NCBI GenBank assembly: GCA_023406985.1
Contig: JAEXTK010000180.1
Span: 26,981 to 90,980, forward strand
Source: Spirochaetota bacterium
Lineage (GTDB): Bacteria > Spirochaetota > Spirochaetia > Treponematales > Breznakiellaceae
Direction: 5' to 3'
DNA: 64,000 nt
Position numbers and translations under genes: made by a program. This document shows positions 26,558 through 35,119 of the stretch, piece after piece. Below the pieces are notes generated by a model. It was not told the DNA's origin. It did no database searches and saw only the letters and a list, made by a program, of their open reading frames with translations. Position 1 is the first letter of the stretch. Each line of letters opens with the position of its first letter.

Positions 26558-26680
26558 TCCGGTGAAGGGCGCGCGGACCCTACGCCCCCGCGCTCTCCTT
26601 CGTTCACGTATGCCGCAGAAAGGGCAGGCGGCCGGGCCTGTAGTCTGCCCCCGCGGCGGCCGCGACCCGCGTCCCTTCGC

Positions 26681-26709
26681 GCCCACGGCCTCCCGTGGGC
26701 GCTTTTCTT
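26681..26709 (+). terminator. Rho-independent terminator
   Basis: GCCCACGG, a 4-nt loop, CCGTGGGC, then GCTTTTCTT. It ends the phosphofructokinase transcript; the T-tract merges into the -35 box of the next promoter. Confidence 0.8.
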
Positions 26710-26756
26710 GACGGTTCTTGCCCGAGGTGCTATTCTCCTCTGTGAAAACGTTTTCA
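26708..26756 (+). promoter_or_regulatory. Promoter and LacI-type operator of the GH4 operon
   Basis: TTGACG at 26708-26713, a 17-bp spacer and TATTCT at 26731-26736 form a near-consensus promoter. Starting at the expected +1 is the perfect palindrome TGAAAACGTTTTCA (26743-26756), with the central CG typical of LacI/GalR-family operators. A bound repressor would cover the start site, so the adjacent LacI protein probably represses itself and the operon. Confidence 0.75.
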
Positions 26757-26778
26757 TGCAGGGGATACGGGGGCGCGG

Positions 26779-27825
26779 GTGCGGAAGAAGAACGAGCGGG
26801 GGGCCGCGAGCCAGGCGGGGATCCGGGAGGTGGCGGCGGCGGCCGGCGTATCCATCGCGACGGTGAGCCGCGTCCTCAACGGCACGGCGTACGTGCTCCC
26901 CGAGACGAAGCGGCGGGTGGAGGCGGCGGTGGAGGCCCTGCGCTTCGTGCCGGAGAGCGCCGCCCGAGCGTTGGCCGGGCGCAAGAAGATGACGCTCGGC
27001 CTCCTCGTGCCCGAAATATCGGGGGACTTCTTCGTCCCCATGCTCCGCGGCATCGAGCGCGCGTCGAGCGCCGCCGGTTACGAACTCCTGATCCAAACGA
27101 CGGCCTACCGCCGTTCCGCCGGTTTCAGGCGGGTGTTGGGCGAGCGTAATACCGACGGGCTCCTGCTCTTCGAAAATTCGGTGGACGCGGCTACGCTCGC
27201 GGAGTTCGAGGCCGCGGCTTTCCCGGTCGTCCTCCTCTACGCGGAGGCGCTTCCCCCCTCGACGCTGCCGAGCGTGACCATAGAGAACGAGCGGGGCGCC
27301 GCGGCGGCGGTCGAGCACCTCGCGGTTTACCACCGGCGGCGGCGGATCGTCTGCCTCGTCGGCCCGGAAGGGAACCACGACGCGGCATCGCGGGAGCGCG
27401 GGTATCGCGCGGCCTTGGGGAAGCTCGGGATCGAATTCGACCCGGCCCTCATGGCTCCGGGCGACTATCGGGCGGCGCGCGCGGCGGATTCGATCCGCGA
27501 CCTTTTGGCCGCCGGCGTCGATTTCGACGCGGTATTCGCGGGCGACGACGGGGCGGCCATGGGCGTGCTCGCCGCCTTGCGCGACGCGGGAAAGCGCGTG
27601 CCGGAGGACGTCGCCGTCGTCGGCTTCGACGACCAGAGCCTCGCGGCCGAGACCGGCATGAACCTGGCGACGGTGCGCGCGCCCACGGAGGAGGTCGGCG
27701 GCCAGGCGGTCCGCCTCCTGCTCGCTCGAATCGGCGGCGAGGAGCGGATCTCCTCGCTCGTACTTCCTACGGTGTTCGTCCCGCGCGCTTCCTGCGGCTG
27801 CGCGCGCCGGGACGCCTCGAACTGA
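26779..27825 (+). CDS. LacI-family transcriptional repressor
   Basis: 348 residues with a GTG start. The N-terminal helix-turn-helix reads I-R-E-V-A-A-A-A-G-V-S-I-A-T-V-S-R-V-L-N, with the hinge A-R-A-L-A-G-R next. The periplasmic-binding-protein-like domain follows (L-G-L-L-V-P-E-I-S-G-D-F-F) and contains V-A-V-V-G-F-D-D-Q. It binds an operator palindrome 20 bp upstream of its own start and is the first gene of a five-gene sugar operon, so its inducer is probably a disaccharide phosphate or a breakdown product. Confidence 0.92.
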   Translation: MRKKNERGAASQAGIREVAAAAGVSIATVSRVLNGTAYVLPETKRRVEAAVEALRFVPESAARALAGRKKMTLGLLVPEISGDFFVPMLRGIERASSAAGYELLIQTTAYRRSAGFRRVLGERNTDGLLLFENSVDAATLAEFEAAAFPVVLLYAEALPPSTLPSVTIENERGAAAAVEHLAVYHRRRRIVCLVGPEGNHDAASRERGYRAALGKLGIEFDPALMAPGDYRAARAADSIRDLLAAGVDFDAVFAGDDGAAMGVLAALRDAGKRVPEDVAVVGFDDQSLAAETGMNLATVRAPTEEVGGQAVRLLLARIGGEERISSLVLPTVFVPRASCGCARRDASN

Positions 27826-27846
27826 CGGGTCGCGAGGAGCGTAACG

Positions 27847-29136
27847 ATGAAGATTACGGTGATCGGCGGAGGGTCATCTTATACGCCGGAGTTGGTGGGC
27901 GGTTTCTTGGCGAAGGCCGCGACGCTTCCCCTGGATGAACTCTGGCTCATGGATATCGACGAAGAGCGCCTTGCGGTGGTCGGCGGACTCGCCCGGCGCA
28001 TGGCGGCCGCCAAGGGGCAGGCGTTCAAGGTGGTCCTGACCGCCGACCGGCGGGCCGCCGTGGAGGGGGCGTCCTACGTGATCACGCAGCTCCGCGTCGG
28101 CCGGATGGCCGCGCGGAAGGCGGACGAGTATTTGGGCCTCCGCCATGGGCTCGTGGGGCAGGAGACCACCGGCGTCGGCGGCTTCGCGAACGCGCTCAGG
28201 ACCATCCCGGTGATCCTGGATATCGCGGAGGATGTCGGGCGCTATGCCCCCGGCGCGCTGCTGCTCAACTTCGCGAATCCGGCGGGGCTCGTGACCCAGG
28301 CGCTTTCGCGGTACGCCGCGGGGATCGACGCGATAGGCGTCTGCAACGTGGGCATCACCGCCAAGATGCATTTCCTGGAGCTGCTGGAAAAGAAGGGGAT
28401 CCGGGCCGAAAGTTCGCGGGCGCACCTGGATACCCTCGGGCTCAACCACCTCACCTGGCATCGGGCGTTCCGCGTGGACGGCGTCGACCACTGGCCGCAG
28501 CTCTTCCCCGCCTACCTTGAGGAGGTGCGCTCGGGGGCGGAGGACGATTGGGATCTCCGGACCATCGAGACCCTCGGCATGGTGCCGAACTACTACCTGA
28601 AGTACTTCTACTACACCCAGGACCAGGTGGAGGCCCAGAAGGCGTGGCCGCCGTCGCGGGCGGAGGAGGTCATGGAGATCGAGAAGGGCATCTTCGCCCG
28701 ATACGCCGACCCCGCGCTCGCCGAAGCGCCGGCCGAGCTCATGAAGCGGGGCGGGGCGTACTATTCCGAACTCGCGACCCAGGTCGTGGACGACCACTGG
28801 AACGACCGCGGGGGCGTCCACGTCGTGAACGTGAGGAACGACGGGGCGGTGGCGGCCTGGCCGTCGGATTGGGTGATAGAGATCCCCGCGCGCGTGAATC
28901 GCGCCGGCGTCCGTCCCCTGCCCGCTTCTCCCCTGCCTCCGGCGGAATTCGCCCTCGTCGCCGCGGTGAAGATGTACGAGCTGCTCGCCGTGGAGGCCGC
29001 CGTGCGCGGCGACCGCAAAGCCGCCTACGAAGCGCTGTTGGCGCATCCGCTCGGTCCGAAGGCCGACCGCATCCAGGCGGTGCTGGACGATCTGCTTCAG
29101 ACGAACAAGAACCATCTGCCGCGCTTCTTCAGGTGA
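27847..29136 (+). CDS. Glycoside hydrolase family 4 enzyme (6-phospho-beta-glucosidase-like)
   Basis: 429 residues. It has the GH4 Rossmann start G-G-G-S-S-Y-T-P-E-L-V, then G-Q-E-T-T-G-V-G-G-F and A-L-R-T-I-P, N-F-A-N-P-A-G, and the metal ligands in I-G-V-C-N-V-G and L-N-H-L-T-W. Family 4 enzymes use NAD+ and Mn2+ in an unusual redox-elimination hydrolysis, usually on 6-phosphorylated disaccharides; CelF/ChbF and LicH are the closest in style. Neighbours point to a chito- or cello-type disaccharide. RBS is the GAGGAGCG-like sequence 10 bp upstream. Confidence 0.88.
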   Translation: MKITVIGGGSSYTPELVGGFLAKAATLPLDELWLMDIDEERLAVVGGLARRMAAAKGQAFKVVLTADRRAAVEGASYVITQLRVGRMAARKADEYLGLRHGLVGQETTGVGGFANALRTIPVILDIAEDVGRYAPGALLLNFANPAGLVTQALSRYAAGIDAIGVCNVGITAKMHFLELLEKKGIRAESSRAHLDTLGLNHLTWHRAFRVDGVDHWPQLFPAYLEEVRSGAEDDWDLRTIETLGMVPNYYLKYFYYTQDQVEAQKAWPPSRAEEVMEIEKGIFARYADPALAEAPAELMKRGGAYYSELATQVVDDHWNDRGGVHVVNVRNDGAVAAWPSDWVIEIPARVNRAGVRPLPASPLPPAEFALVAAVKMYELLAVEAAVRGDRKAAYEALLAHPLGPKADRIQAVLDDLLQTNKNHLPRFFR

Positions 29137-29169
29137 GCGCGGGCTAAGCAGGGTGAAGAGGAGACCGTC

Positions 29170-30060
29170 ATGGAGACGAACCGATTACTCAAGAGCCTCG
29201 GGCTCGGTCCCGCCGATCGAGCCGCGATCGTCCATGTCGACGACGTGGGCATGTGCCAAGCATCCATCCAGGCCTTCGCGGAACTGGTGGACTACGGGAC
29301 GGTGACCTCCGGTTCCGTCATGGTGCCCTGTCCCTGGTTCCCCGCGGCGGCGGCCTACTGCCGCACCCATCCCGAGGTCGACATGGGTATCCACGCGACG
29401 CTCACGAGCGAATGGTCCACCTATCGCTGGGGCCCGATCTCCACGCGGGACGCGGCTTCCGGCCTCATGGACGCGGAGGGGTACTTCCCGCGCACCTGCG
29501 AGGAAGTGCAGCGCGCGGCGGTAGCCGCGGCCGCGGCCCGGGAACTCGCCGCCCAGGCAGACCAGGCCGTGGCCGCCGGCATCGATCCGACGCACATCGA
29601 TACCCACATGGGCGCGGTGACCCACGAGAAGTTCATGGGCGCCTACGTCGCGCAGGCCCTCAGGCTCCGGATCCCCGCGATGCTGCCGCGGCCGGACGCG
29701 GTAGGCCTCTCCATCATCGTGGAAGATCCCGCCGCCCGGGCCAAGATGGGCGCCATCCTTCCCTCTCTGGAACGGCAGGGGCTTCCCCTCCTGGACGGCC
29801 TCGTCGCCATGCCCTTGGACGAGCCGAAGGACCAGCTGGAAACGGCGAAGCGCCTGTTCAATTCCCTGCCCGCCGGCGTGACCCACTTCCTCCTCCATCC
29901 TTCCACCGATACGCCGGAGGTCCGGTCGATCTGTCCGGACTGGGAGAGCCGGGTCTGGAATTTCCGCACCTTCCTGAATCCCGCGCTCAAGAAATTCCTC
30001 GCGGACTCGGGCATCGTCCTCATCGGTTACCGCGCCCTACGGGACGCGATGCGGGGGTAG
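29170..30060 (+). CDS. ChbG/YdjC-family carbohydrate deacetylase
   Basis: 296 residues. The metal and catalytic motifs are H-V-D-D-V-G-M at 22-28, D-M-G-I-H-A-T-L near 73 and H-I-D-T-H-M-G near 142. E. coli ChbG removes one acetyl group from chitobiose 6-phosphate before the GH4 enzyme ChbF cleaves it; finding the same pair here supports chitobiose-type use. It lies 33 bp after the GH4 gene with GAAGAGGAG upstream of its ATG. Confidence 0.85.
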   Translation: METNRLLKSLGLGPADRAAIVHVDDVGMCQASIQAFAELVDYGTVTSGSVMVPCPWFPAAAAYCRTHPEVDMGIHATLTSEWSTYRWGPISTRDAASGLMDAEGYFPRTCEEVQRAAVAAAAARELAAQADQAVAAGIDPTHIDTHMGAVTHEKFMGAYVAQALRLRIPAMLPRPDAVGLSIIVEDPAARAKMGAILPSLERQGLPLLDGLVAMPLDEPKDQLETAKRLFNSLPAGVTHFLLHPSTDTPEVRSICPDWESRVWNFRTFLNPALKKFLADSGIVLIGYRALRDAMRG

Positions 30061-30064
30061 GCCC

Positions 30065-31405
30065 GTGACCTCGCTCAGGCAGCGCTGGCTCTACGCGGTC
30101 GCGAACCTCGGCAACGTGATCCCCTACCAGGCGGTCGGCGCGGTGGTGCTCTTCTTCTACACCGACGTGAAACGCCTTCCCGCCGCCTGGGCGGCCGCCG
30201 TCCTCGCCGTCTACGCGGTCTACAACGCGGTCAACAACCCGCTCATCGGCTACATCTCCGACCGCACGAAGTCCCGCCTCGGGCGCCGTATCCCCTACAT
30301 GCGGTACGGGATGCTGCCCTGCGCGGTCGCGTTCGCCCTCCTCTTCTTCGCCCCCTTCGACGGCCGCGAGCGGCCGGTAGCCCTACTCGTCTATTTCGCC
30401 GCGGGCCTCGTGGTCTGGGAGGGCCTGGCGACGGCGGTGTCCACGGGCTACTATTCCCTGCTCCCCGAGATGTTCACCTCCTACGAGGAACGCACCGACG
30501 TTTCGGCGCGGATGAACATCGTGCAGACGGTCGGCCTCCTCATCGCCGCGGCGCTCCCGGCCGCCTTGGCCGAACGGATCGGCTGGCCGCTCATGGGCGC
30601 CGCCTTCGCAGGCCTCGCGGCGGCCGCGATGTACGCGGGACTGCCCGTCATGAAGGAGGAATCGATCCCTCCGGACGAAGAAAGCCTGCCCTTCTTTCCC
30701 GCCCTCACGGCGACCCTCGTCAACCGCAGCTTCCTCACGGTCACCGTCGCCCAAACCATGCGCTTCTACGCGACGAACACCCTCGCCATGGGGATGATCT
30801 TCTTCGTCAAATATTCGATGGGCCTGGACGCGGGGACCTCCAGCGTCTTCCTGGCGATCGCTTTCGTCGCGGCGGGGATCGCGATGTGGCCATGGCGGGA
30901 ATTGCTCGGAAAGCGGTACTGCGCGCGGACGAACCTCCTCATCGCCTACCTCTCCATGGCGGCGGCCGTCATCCCCTTCCTCTTCGTGCGGAGCTTCGTC
31001 GGCCTCGCCGTCCTGGCGGCCGTCGTCGGCTTCGCGCTGGCCGGACTCATCTTCATGGGCGACGTCATCCTCGCCGAGGTGATCGACGAGGACGAGTTCA
31101 AGACGGGGACGCGGAGGGCAGGGATGTACTTCGGCATGAACAGCCTCATCACGACGTTGAGCGGCGCCCTGGTGGCGGTGGTCTTCGGGTTCCTCCTCCC
31201 CGCGTACGGCTACGACACCGCGGTCGACGTGCAGCCCGCTTCGGTGGGCGAGGGTTTCCGCCTCTTCATGGCCCTTCCCCCGGCGGTCGGTTCGGTGCTC
31301 GCGGCGGGCGCGCTCCTCCTCTATCCCCTGCACGGGGCCCGGCTCGCGGAAGTACGCGCGGCCTTGGCGACGCGCCGCGCGGCCGGCGGCGGAAAGGCGG
31401 TCTGA
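30065..31405 (+). CDS. MFS sugar transporter, GPH (glycoside-pentoside-hexuronide:cation symporter) type
   Basis: 446 residues with a GTG start and about twelve transmembrane helices. The loop Y-I-S-D-R-T-K-S-R-L-G-R-R-I-P-Y near residue 62 is the MelB-type signature (D-x-x-x-S-R-x-G-R-R-x-P). The central cytoplasmic loop is short and charged. Such symporters import unphosphorylated oligosaccharides with Na+ or H+. Here it replaces the PTS used by chb/cel operons. It starts 4 bp after the deacetylase stop and its TGA overlaps the next start. Confidence 0.88.
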   Translation: MTSLRQRWLYAVANLGNVIPYQAVGAVVLFFYTDVKRLPAAWAAAVLAVYAVYNAVNNPLIGYISDRTKSRLGRRIPYMRYGMLPCAVAFALLFFAPFDGRERPVALLVYFAAGLVVWEGLATAVSTGYYSLLPEMFTSYEERTDVSARMNIVQTVGLLIAAALPAALAERIGWPLMGAAFAGLAAAAMYAGLPVMKEESIPPDEESLPFFPALTATLVNRSFLTVTVAQTMRFYATNTLAMGMIFFVKYSMGLDAGTSSVFLAIAFVAAGIAMWPWRELLGKRYCARTNLLIAYLSMAAAVIPFLFVRSFVGLAVLAAVVGFALAGLIFMGDVILAEVIDEDEFKTGTRRAGMYFGMNSLITTLSGALVAVVFGFLLPAYGYDTAVDVQPASVGEGFRLFMALPPAVGSVLAAGALLLYPLHGARLAEVRAALATRRAAGGGKAV

Positions 31406-32446
31406 ATGGAACTCTCCCTCGGCGTCGACGTCGGCGGCTCCCGGACCCGCGCCCTCGTCGCGGACGGCGCGGGCCGCGCCCTCGGTTACGGGGAAGCGGG
31501 GCCCGGCAATCACGAGGTCGTCGGTTACGACGGCCTCCGCGAGGCCGTTCTCCTCGCGTCCCTCCGCGCGCTCGACGGAGCCGCCCGCTCCGGCGCGTCC
31601 GGGGCGACGGTCGGCCGCGATGTTCTGGAGTGGGGCCGGGCGCTCATCCGCGGCGCGGGTTTCGGCGTGGCCGGCTACGACTGGCCCTCCGAAGAAGCGG
31701 TCACCCGCGAAACCCTGACGGCCGCGCTCGGCCTCCGCTGTCCCCTGGCCTTGCGAAATGACGCCGCCCTCGGCCTCGCGGCCGGTTCCGCCGAAGGCCG
31801 CGGCGTCAATCTTTCCGCGGGCACGAGCAACAACTGCTACGGCCTGTGGCTGCGGGACGGCGCGGAGATCGAGGGGCGCATCGCCGGCGCCGGCGCGGTG
31901 GTGGGGGAAGAAGGCGGCGGCCTGGAGATCGCGGTGGACTCGCTCAGAGCGGTGAACCATGCGCGCATCCGGCGCCGCGGTCCCACCGCCCTGACCGATT
32001 TGCTGCTTGAATATACCGGGTACGGCGACGCGGACGCCCTCGTGGAAGCGGTCGCCGCCGGCGACCTGGAACCCGTGGCCGCCTGGGCCCCCCTCGCGTT
32101 CCGAGCCGCCGCCGCCGGCGACGAGGCCGCTCTCGTCGTCATAGACCGCGCCGGCCGCGAACTCGGCGAGTCGGCAGCGGCCGTCGTCCGCCAGATCGGC
32201 GCCGCGGAGGAACCCTTCGATCTCGTCCTTTCGGGCAGCCTGTTCTCCCTCGCGCCCGACCTGTTCCGAGGCGCGGAGGCCGTCCTGCGCCCCGTAGCCC
32301 CCCGTTTCCGTCCGCTCCGCCTGACCGCGCCCCCCGTAGTCGGCGCCGTGGCGCTCGGCATGCGCGCCGCGGCCCGCGACCCCGCCCCCCTGCTCCCCCG
32401 CCTCCGCTCCACCGCCCAGGCCCTCCTCGACGTCGGCGAACCTTGA
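31406..32446 (+). CDS. BadF/BadG-type (N-acetylglucosamine kinase-like) sugar kinase
   Basis: 346 residues of the ASKHA fold: L-G-V-D-V-G-G-S-R-T-R-A at the start (phosphate 1), L-R-N-D-A-A near residue 112 (catalytic Asp), N-L-S-A-G-T-S-N-N near 132 (phosphate 2) and G-E-E-G-G-G near 169. The family includes GlcNAc and glucosamine kinases. As the last gene of the operon it could phosphorylate the imported disaccharide before GH4 cleavage, or the monosaccharide afterwards. It starts directly at the MFS stop. Confidence 0.85.
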   Translation: MELSLGVDVGGSRTRALVADGAGRALGYGEAGPGNHEVVGYDGLREAVLLASLRALDGAARSGASGATVGRDVLEWGRALIRGAGFGVAGYDWPSEEAVTRETLTAALGLRCPLALRNDAALGLAAGSAEGRGVNLSAGTSNNCYGLWLRDGAEIEGRIAGAGAVVGEEGGGLEIAVDSLRAVNHARIRRRGPTALTDLLLEYTGYGDADALVEAVAAGDLEPVAAWAPLAFRAAAAGDEAALVVIDRAGRELGESAAAVVRQIGAAEEPFDLVLSGSLFSLAPDLFRGAEAVLRPVAPRFRPLRLTAPPVVGAVALGMRAAARDPAPLLPRLRSTAQALLDVGEP

Positions 32447-32467
32447 GTCCGCGGGAAGCGGGGGGTC

Positions 32468-32496
32468 TTGATCAAACGGCCGTATTTTGGTATGAT
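32468..32496 (+). promoter_or_regulatory. tRNA promoter
   Basis: TTGATC at 32468-32473, 17-bp spacer, TATGAT at 32491-32496, 11 bp before the mature tRNA 5' end. Confidence 0.7.
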
Positions 32497-32507
32497 TTCT
32501 GCGCAAC

Positions 32508-32580
32508 GGGGAATTAGCTCAGTTGGTAGAGCGATTGGTTCGCAATCAATAGGTCAGGGGTTCGAATCCCCTATTCTCCA
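32508..32580 (+). tRNA. tRNA-Ala (anticodon CGC)
   Basis: The 73-nt sequence folds as a cloverleaf: acceptor GGGGAAT with ATTCTCC, D stem GCTC/GAGC, anticodon stem ATTGG/TCAAT with loop TTCGCAA, and T stem AGGGG/CCCCT with TTCGAAT. The anticodon CGC reads GCG (Ala), and the acceptor carries the G3-U70 wobble that AlaRS requires. The discriminator is A and no CCA is encoded. A terminator follows, then an integrase gene, so the 3' end is the probable attachment site of the island. Confidence 0.93.
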
Positions 32581-32589
32581 TCGAAGAGG

Positions 32590-32617
32590 TGCCATCCGTC
32601 GGATGGCATTTCTTTTT
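32590..32617 (+). terminator. Rho-independent terminator after tRNA-Ala
   Basis: TGCCATCC, loop GTC, GGATGGCA, then TTTCTTTTT, 9 bp after the tRNA. It also insulates the integrase from the tRNA promoter. Confidence 0.85.
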
Positions 32618-32731
32618 GGCAAAAGCATTTGCATTAGCAAGCCGATAAGAGAGCCCTAGGGCTGCTCCAGGCTTCCAACCTCAACTCTGAGATTGACTCT
32701 GAGATTCTCAGAATCAGTCGGGTAGGAAGTC

Positions 32732-33937
32732 ATGGAGCGAGCGAAACGTCCCTATTCCATTCAAAAGCGTCCAACCAACAAGAAGAACCGATCCGTCTAC
32801 TACGTACAATTCCGGGACCCGGAAACGTCGCGCTACCTGACGGCGGTCTCGTCGGGCAAGTCGTCGAAGAGCGAAGCCCAGAACTGGGCGGACGAACAAA
32901 TCAGATCAGGCAAAGTAATCGCCTCCGACAAGAAGGGCATGCTGCTCGAAACCTACTCCCGCGATTTCTGGGACTGGGATCGGAGCGCCTACGTCAAGGG
33001 AAAGCTCGCGCGGGGACAGCGGATCGGGCGTACTCATGTGGAGAAGAGCGCAGGCTTCATGGAGCGCTTCGTCATACCAGAGTTCAAGGGCCGTCCTCTC
33101 TCGTCGATCAAGGCGGGCGATATCGAAGCCTGGATGCTCGCGCTCAAGGAGAAGGGAAGCCTCAAGCCGAAGTCCATCAACCTCGTCTACATGGCCTTCA
33201 GGACCGTGCTCAAGGAAGCCTTCCGGCTCGGCTACATCCCGGTTGATCCGAGCTCCAACATCGGAATGCTCGCGACGGATAAGGTTAAGCGCGACGTGCT
33301 GTCCATTGCCGAGGCGAAGAAGCTCTTCTCCATCGATACCCTTCAAAGCGCCTGGAAAGGCAACGTGAAACTCTTCGCTGCGAATCTCCTGGCCGCGAGC
33401 ACGGGCATGCGGGAGGGTGAACTCCGGGGACTTCAGATCAAGAACGTCCACGACGCGTACATCGACGTGGTCAACTCCTGGGAACAGGGTCATGGACTGA
33501 AGGGCGCGAAGTGGGGATCCGAACGGCGCGTCACCATCCCCGAGTCGGTCTCGAAGTTGCTTAAGACCATGATCGAGGCGAGCCCTTACCGGGAGCAGGA
33601 AGACCTCGTATTTTACGGTGAAGCGCGGGATACTCCCTTGCATTCACGAGCCTTCATCAACAGCCTGTACGCGGCGCTGGAAGCCATCGGCATCGACGGT
33701 GACCAGCGGAAAACGCGCAATCTTACCTTCCACTCCTGGCGCCACTTCTTGAACTCCATCGCCCGTGGCCGTGTTCCCGATGAGAAGGTCAGGCTCATGA
33801 CGGGCCACCGGACCGAGCAGATGACCGAGCACTATACGCACCTCCTGGAGGAGGACTATTCCGCGATCCGGGAAATGCAGGACGATGTGTTCGGGGGAAT
33901 GAAGGTGTCGTTGCCCATGGCGGCAGGAGCGATATGA
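32732..33937 (+). CDS. Tyrosine-type site-specific recombinase (phage-like integrase)
   Basis: 401 residues. An arm-type N-terminal domain (V-Y-Y-V-Q-F-R-D-P, about residues 20-85), a SAM-like core-binding domain (95-185) and a C-terminal catalytic domain are seen. The catalytic residues are in place: R227 in S-T-G-M-R-E-G-E-L-R, H334 and R337 in H-S-W-R-H, H359 in T-G-H-R, and Y368 in E-H-Y-T-H. It should excise and integrate the island at the neighbouring tRNA-Ala 3' end. No excisionase was recognised. A short unknown gene follows 31 bp later. Confidence 0.93.
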   Translation: MERAKRPYSIQKRPTNKKNRSVYYVQFRDPETSRYLTAVSSGKSSKSEAQNWADEQIRSGKVIASDKKGMLLETYSRDFWDWDRSAYVKGKLARGQRIGRTHVEKSAGFMERFVIPEFKGRPLSSIKAGDIEAWMLALKEKGSLKPKSINLVYMAFRTVLKEAFRLGYIPVDPSSNIGMLATDKVKRDVLSIAEAKKLFSIDTLQSAWKGNVKLFAANLLAASTGMREGELRGLQIKNVHDAYIDVVNSWEQGHGLKGAKWGSERRVTIPESVSKLLKTMIEASPYREQEDLVFYGEARDTPLHSRAFINSLYAALEAIGIDGDQRKTRNLTFHSWRHFLNSIARGRVPDEKVRLMTGHRTEQMTEHYTHLLEEDYSAIREMQDDVFGGMKVSLPMAAGAI

Positions 33938-33968
33938 TATCTGTCATAGAATACTCGGAGGTGGTTAT

Positions 33969-34541
33969 ATGTCTGATGCCTTGGCGGAACTGAAAGCGGC
34001 ATTCAAGGATCTCGCGGACGGGCGGTGCGAGACTCCCCAGTTTGAGTCTCTCCTAATCGATGCATGGTCTTCCATCGCGGGCTCGGAGGAAACAAAGTTG
34101 GCTGCCCGGAAGCTGATGCGGCTCGAAGGTCTTGAAAAACGGGATGGTAAGCTCTACTTCAATATCGAACGACATGGCGGGACCGTTCATGGTTCGACGA
34201 GGGGCGAGGTCTACACCTGGGAAGTCGATGTGGAACATGCCAGGGCGACCATCATCAAGAAGACGCATCGGCAGCTGTATAAGGCGGATAAGCGGCTCGA
34301 CGTGGGGCCGATGGCGCAAGAACTCGCGGACTGCATCATCGGGAAACTGTCGCACCTGCATCTAAAGTGGAACGAGAACAAAAGCTCTTGCAAGCTGCTT
34401 ATCGGGAACGCGATCCCCAAGACTTTCAAGAAAACCACGGCCGGAAGGCGCGACAGGCTTCGCTATGCACTCAACGCTCTTCTACTCCCCCAAGGGCTTG
34501 AGATCACCAAGAGGAATGTGGTGCAGATCGTTCAGAAATAG
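33969..34541 (+). CDS. Hypothetical island protein
   Basis: 190 residues, not recognised. It is soluble, mixed alpha/beta and basic toward the end (K-K-T-T-A-G-R-R-D-R-L-R-Y). Residues 60-105 look like beta strands with H-G-G-T-V-H-G-S-T-R-G-E-V-Y-T-W. CGGAGGTGG precedes the ATG. It may be co-transcribed with the integrase. Confidence 0.6.
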   Translation: MSDALAELKAAFKDLADGRCETPQFESLLIDAWSSIAGSEETKLAARKLMRLEGLEKRDGKLYFNIERHGGTVHGSTRGEVYTWEVDVEHARATIIKKTHRQLYKADKRLDVGPMAQELADCIIGKLSHLHLKWNENKSSCKLLIGNAIPKTFKKTTAGRRDRLRYALNALLLPQGLEITKRNVVQIVQK

Positions 34542-34581
34542 AGCCGTCGGGCTTTGGTCATCGATCAAAGCTAAGTAGCAA

Positions 34582-34595
34582 GTACTCTAGAGTAC
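34582..34595. repeat. 14-bp palindrome in a convergent intergenic gap
   Basis: GTACTCTAGAGTAC is a perfect palindrome in the 126-bp gap between the hypothetical gene and the XRE gene. It is AT-rich for a terminator and has no T-tract; it could be a protein-binding site. Confidence 0.35.
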
Positions 34596-34668
34596 GAGAT
34601 GGGTACACCCCCTATCGCGTTGCCCTGAAGGGATATCTGGGTATCGCGTATCGGTGATGCTTCTTCGC

Positions 34669-34986
34669 TCATTCTCCGGCAGGCTTCTCGAACACCTCGT
34701 TCACGGCATCCATTAGCTGCTTCTCAAGGCGCCCGCGAAGTTCATAGACCGATTCCATCTTGTCGATAGCCGACGATCCCTCAACGAAGAGCTCCCCGGG
34801 TGGGATGCCGAGGGCGGCGGCGATGCGGTCGAGGTTCTCCGCAGATGGGAACCGCTTCTTGACCTCGATATTGCCGATGAGGGTGGTTGAGCAACCAACC
34901 TTCTCCGCCAAGGCCATCTGGGATAGGCCGCGGATCTCACGGCACCGCTTCATATTGTGGGCGAGGAGGCTTCGTACGTCCGACAT
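34669..34986 (-). CDS. XRE-family helix-turn-helix regulator
   Basis: 105 residues from the ATG at 34986, which has GGGAGG upstream; a longer start at 35013 lacks one. The HTH occupies about residues 12-66: C-R-E-I-R-G-L-S-Q-M-A-L-A-E-K-V-G-C-S-T-T-L-I-G-N-I-E, with L-D-R-I-A-A-A-L-G-I-P-P after it. The C-terminal 40 residues form a charged helix, probably for dimerisation. It is divergent from the next gene, whose promoter region has inverted repeats, so it likely controls that unit. Confidence 0.88.
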   Translation of the reverse strand: MSDVRSLLAHNMKRCREIRGLSQMALAEKVGCSTTLIGNIEVKKRFPSAENLDRIAAALGIPPGELFVEGSSAIDKMESVYELRGRLEKQLMDAVNEVFEKPAGE

Positions 34987-35045
34987 GTCTGGCACGCCTC
35001 CCATCCGTGCCACAACAGTGTCCTTCGTGACTGTCTAAGTCCTCA

Positions 35046-35088
35046 ATAGCCATATAGTTGTTGCAAATAACATCCAATAGGCTATAAT
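35046..35088 (+). promoter_or_regulatory. Promoter with inverted repeat, between XRE gene and 35,120 gene
   Basis: TTGCAA (35061-35066), 16-bp spacer and TATAAT (35083-35088). ATAGCC at 35046-35051 and GGCTAT at 35080-35085 form an inverted repeat flanking the -35 region, a plausible XRE operator. Confidence 0.5.
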
Positions 35089-35119
35089 TAAGCATACTCT
35101 TTTACAAAAGACGGTAGTT

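Noticed and set aside
30383..32506. 707-codon frame opposite the MFS and kinase genes
   Set aside because: Antisense shadow with Glu/Gly/Arg-rich composition and no motif.
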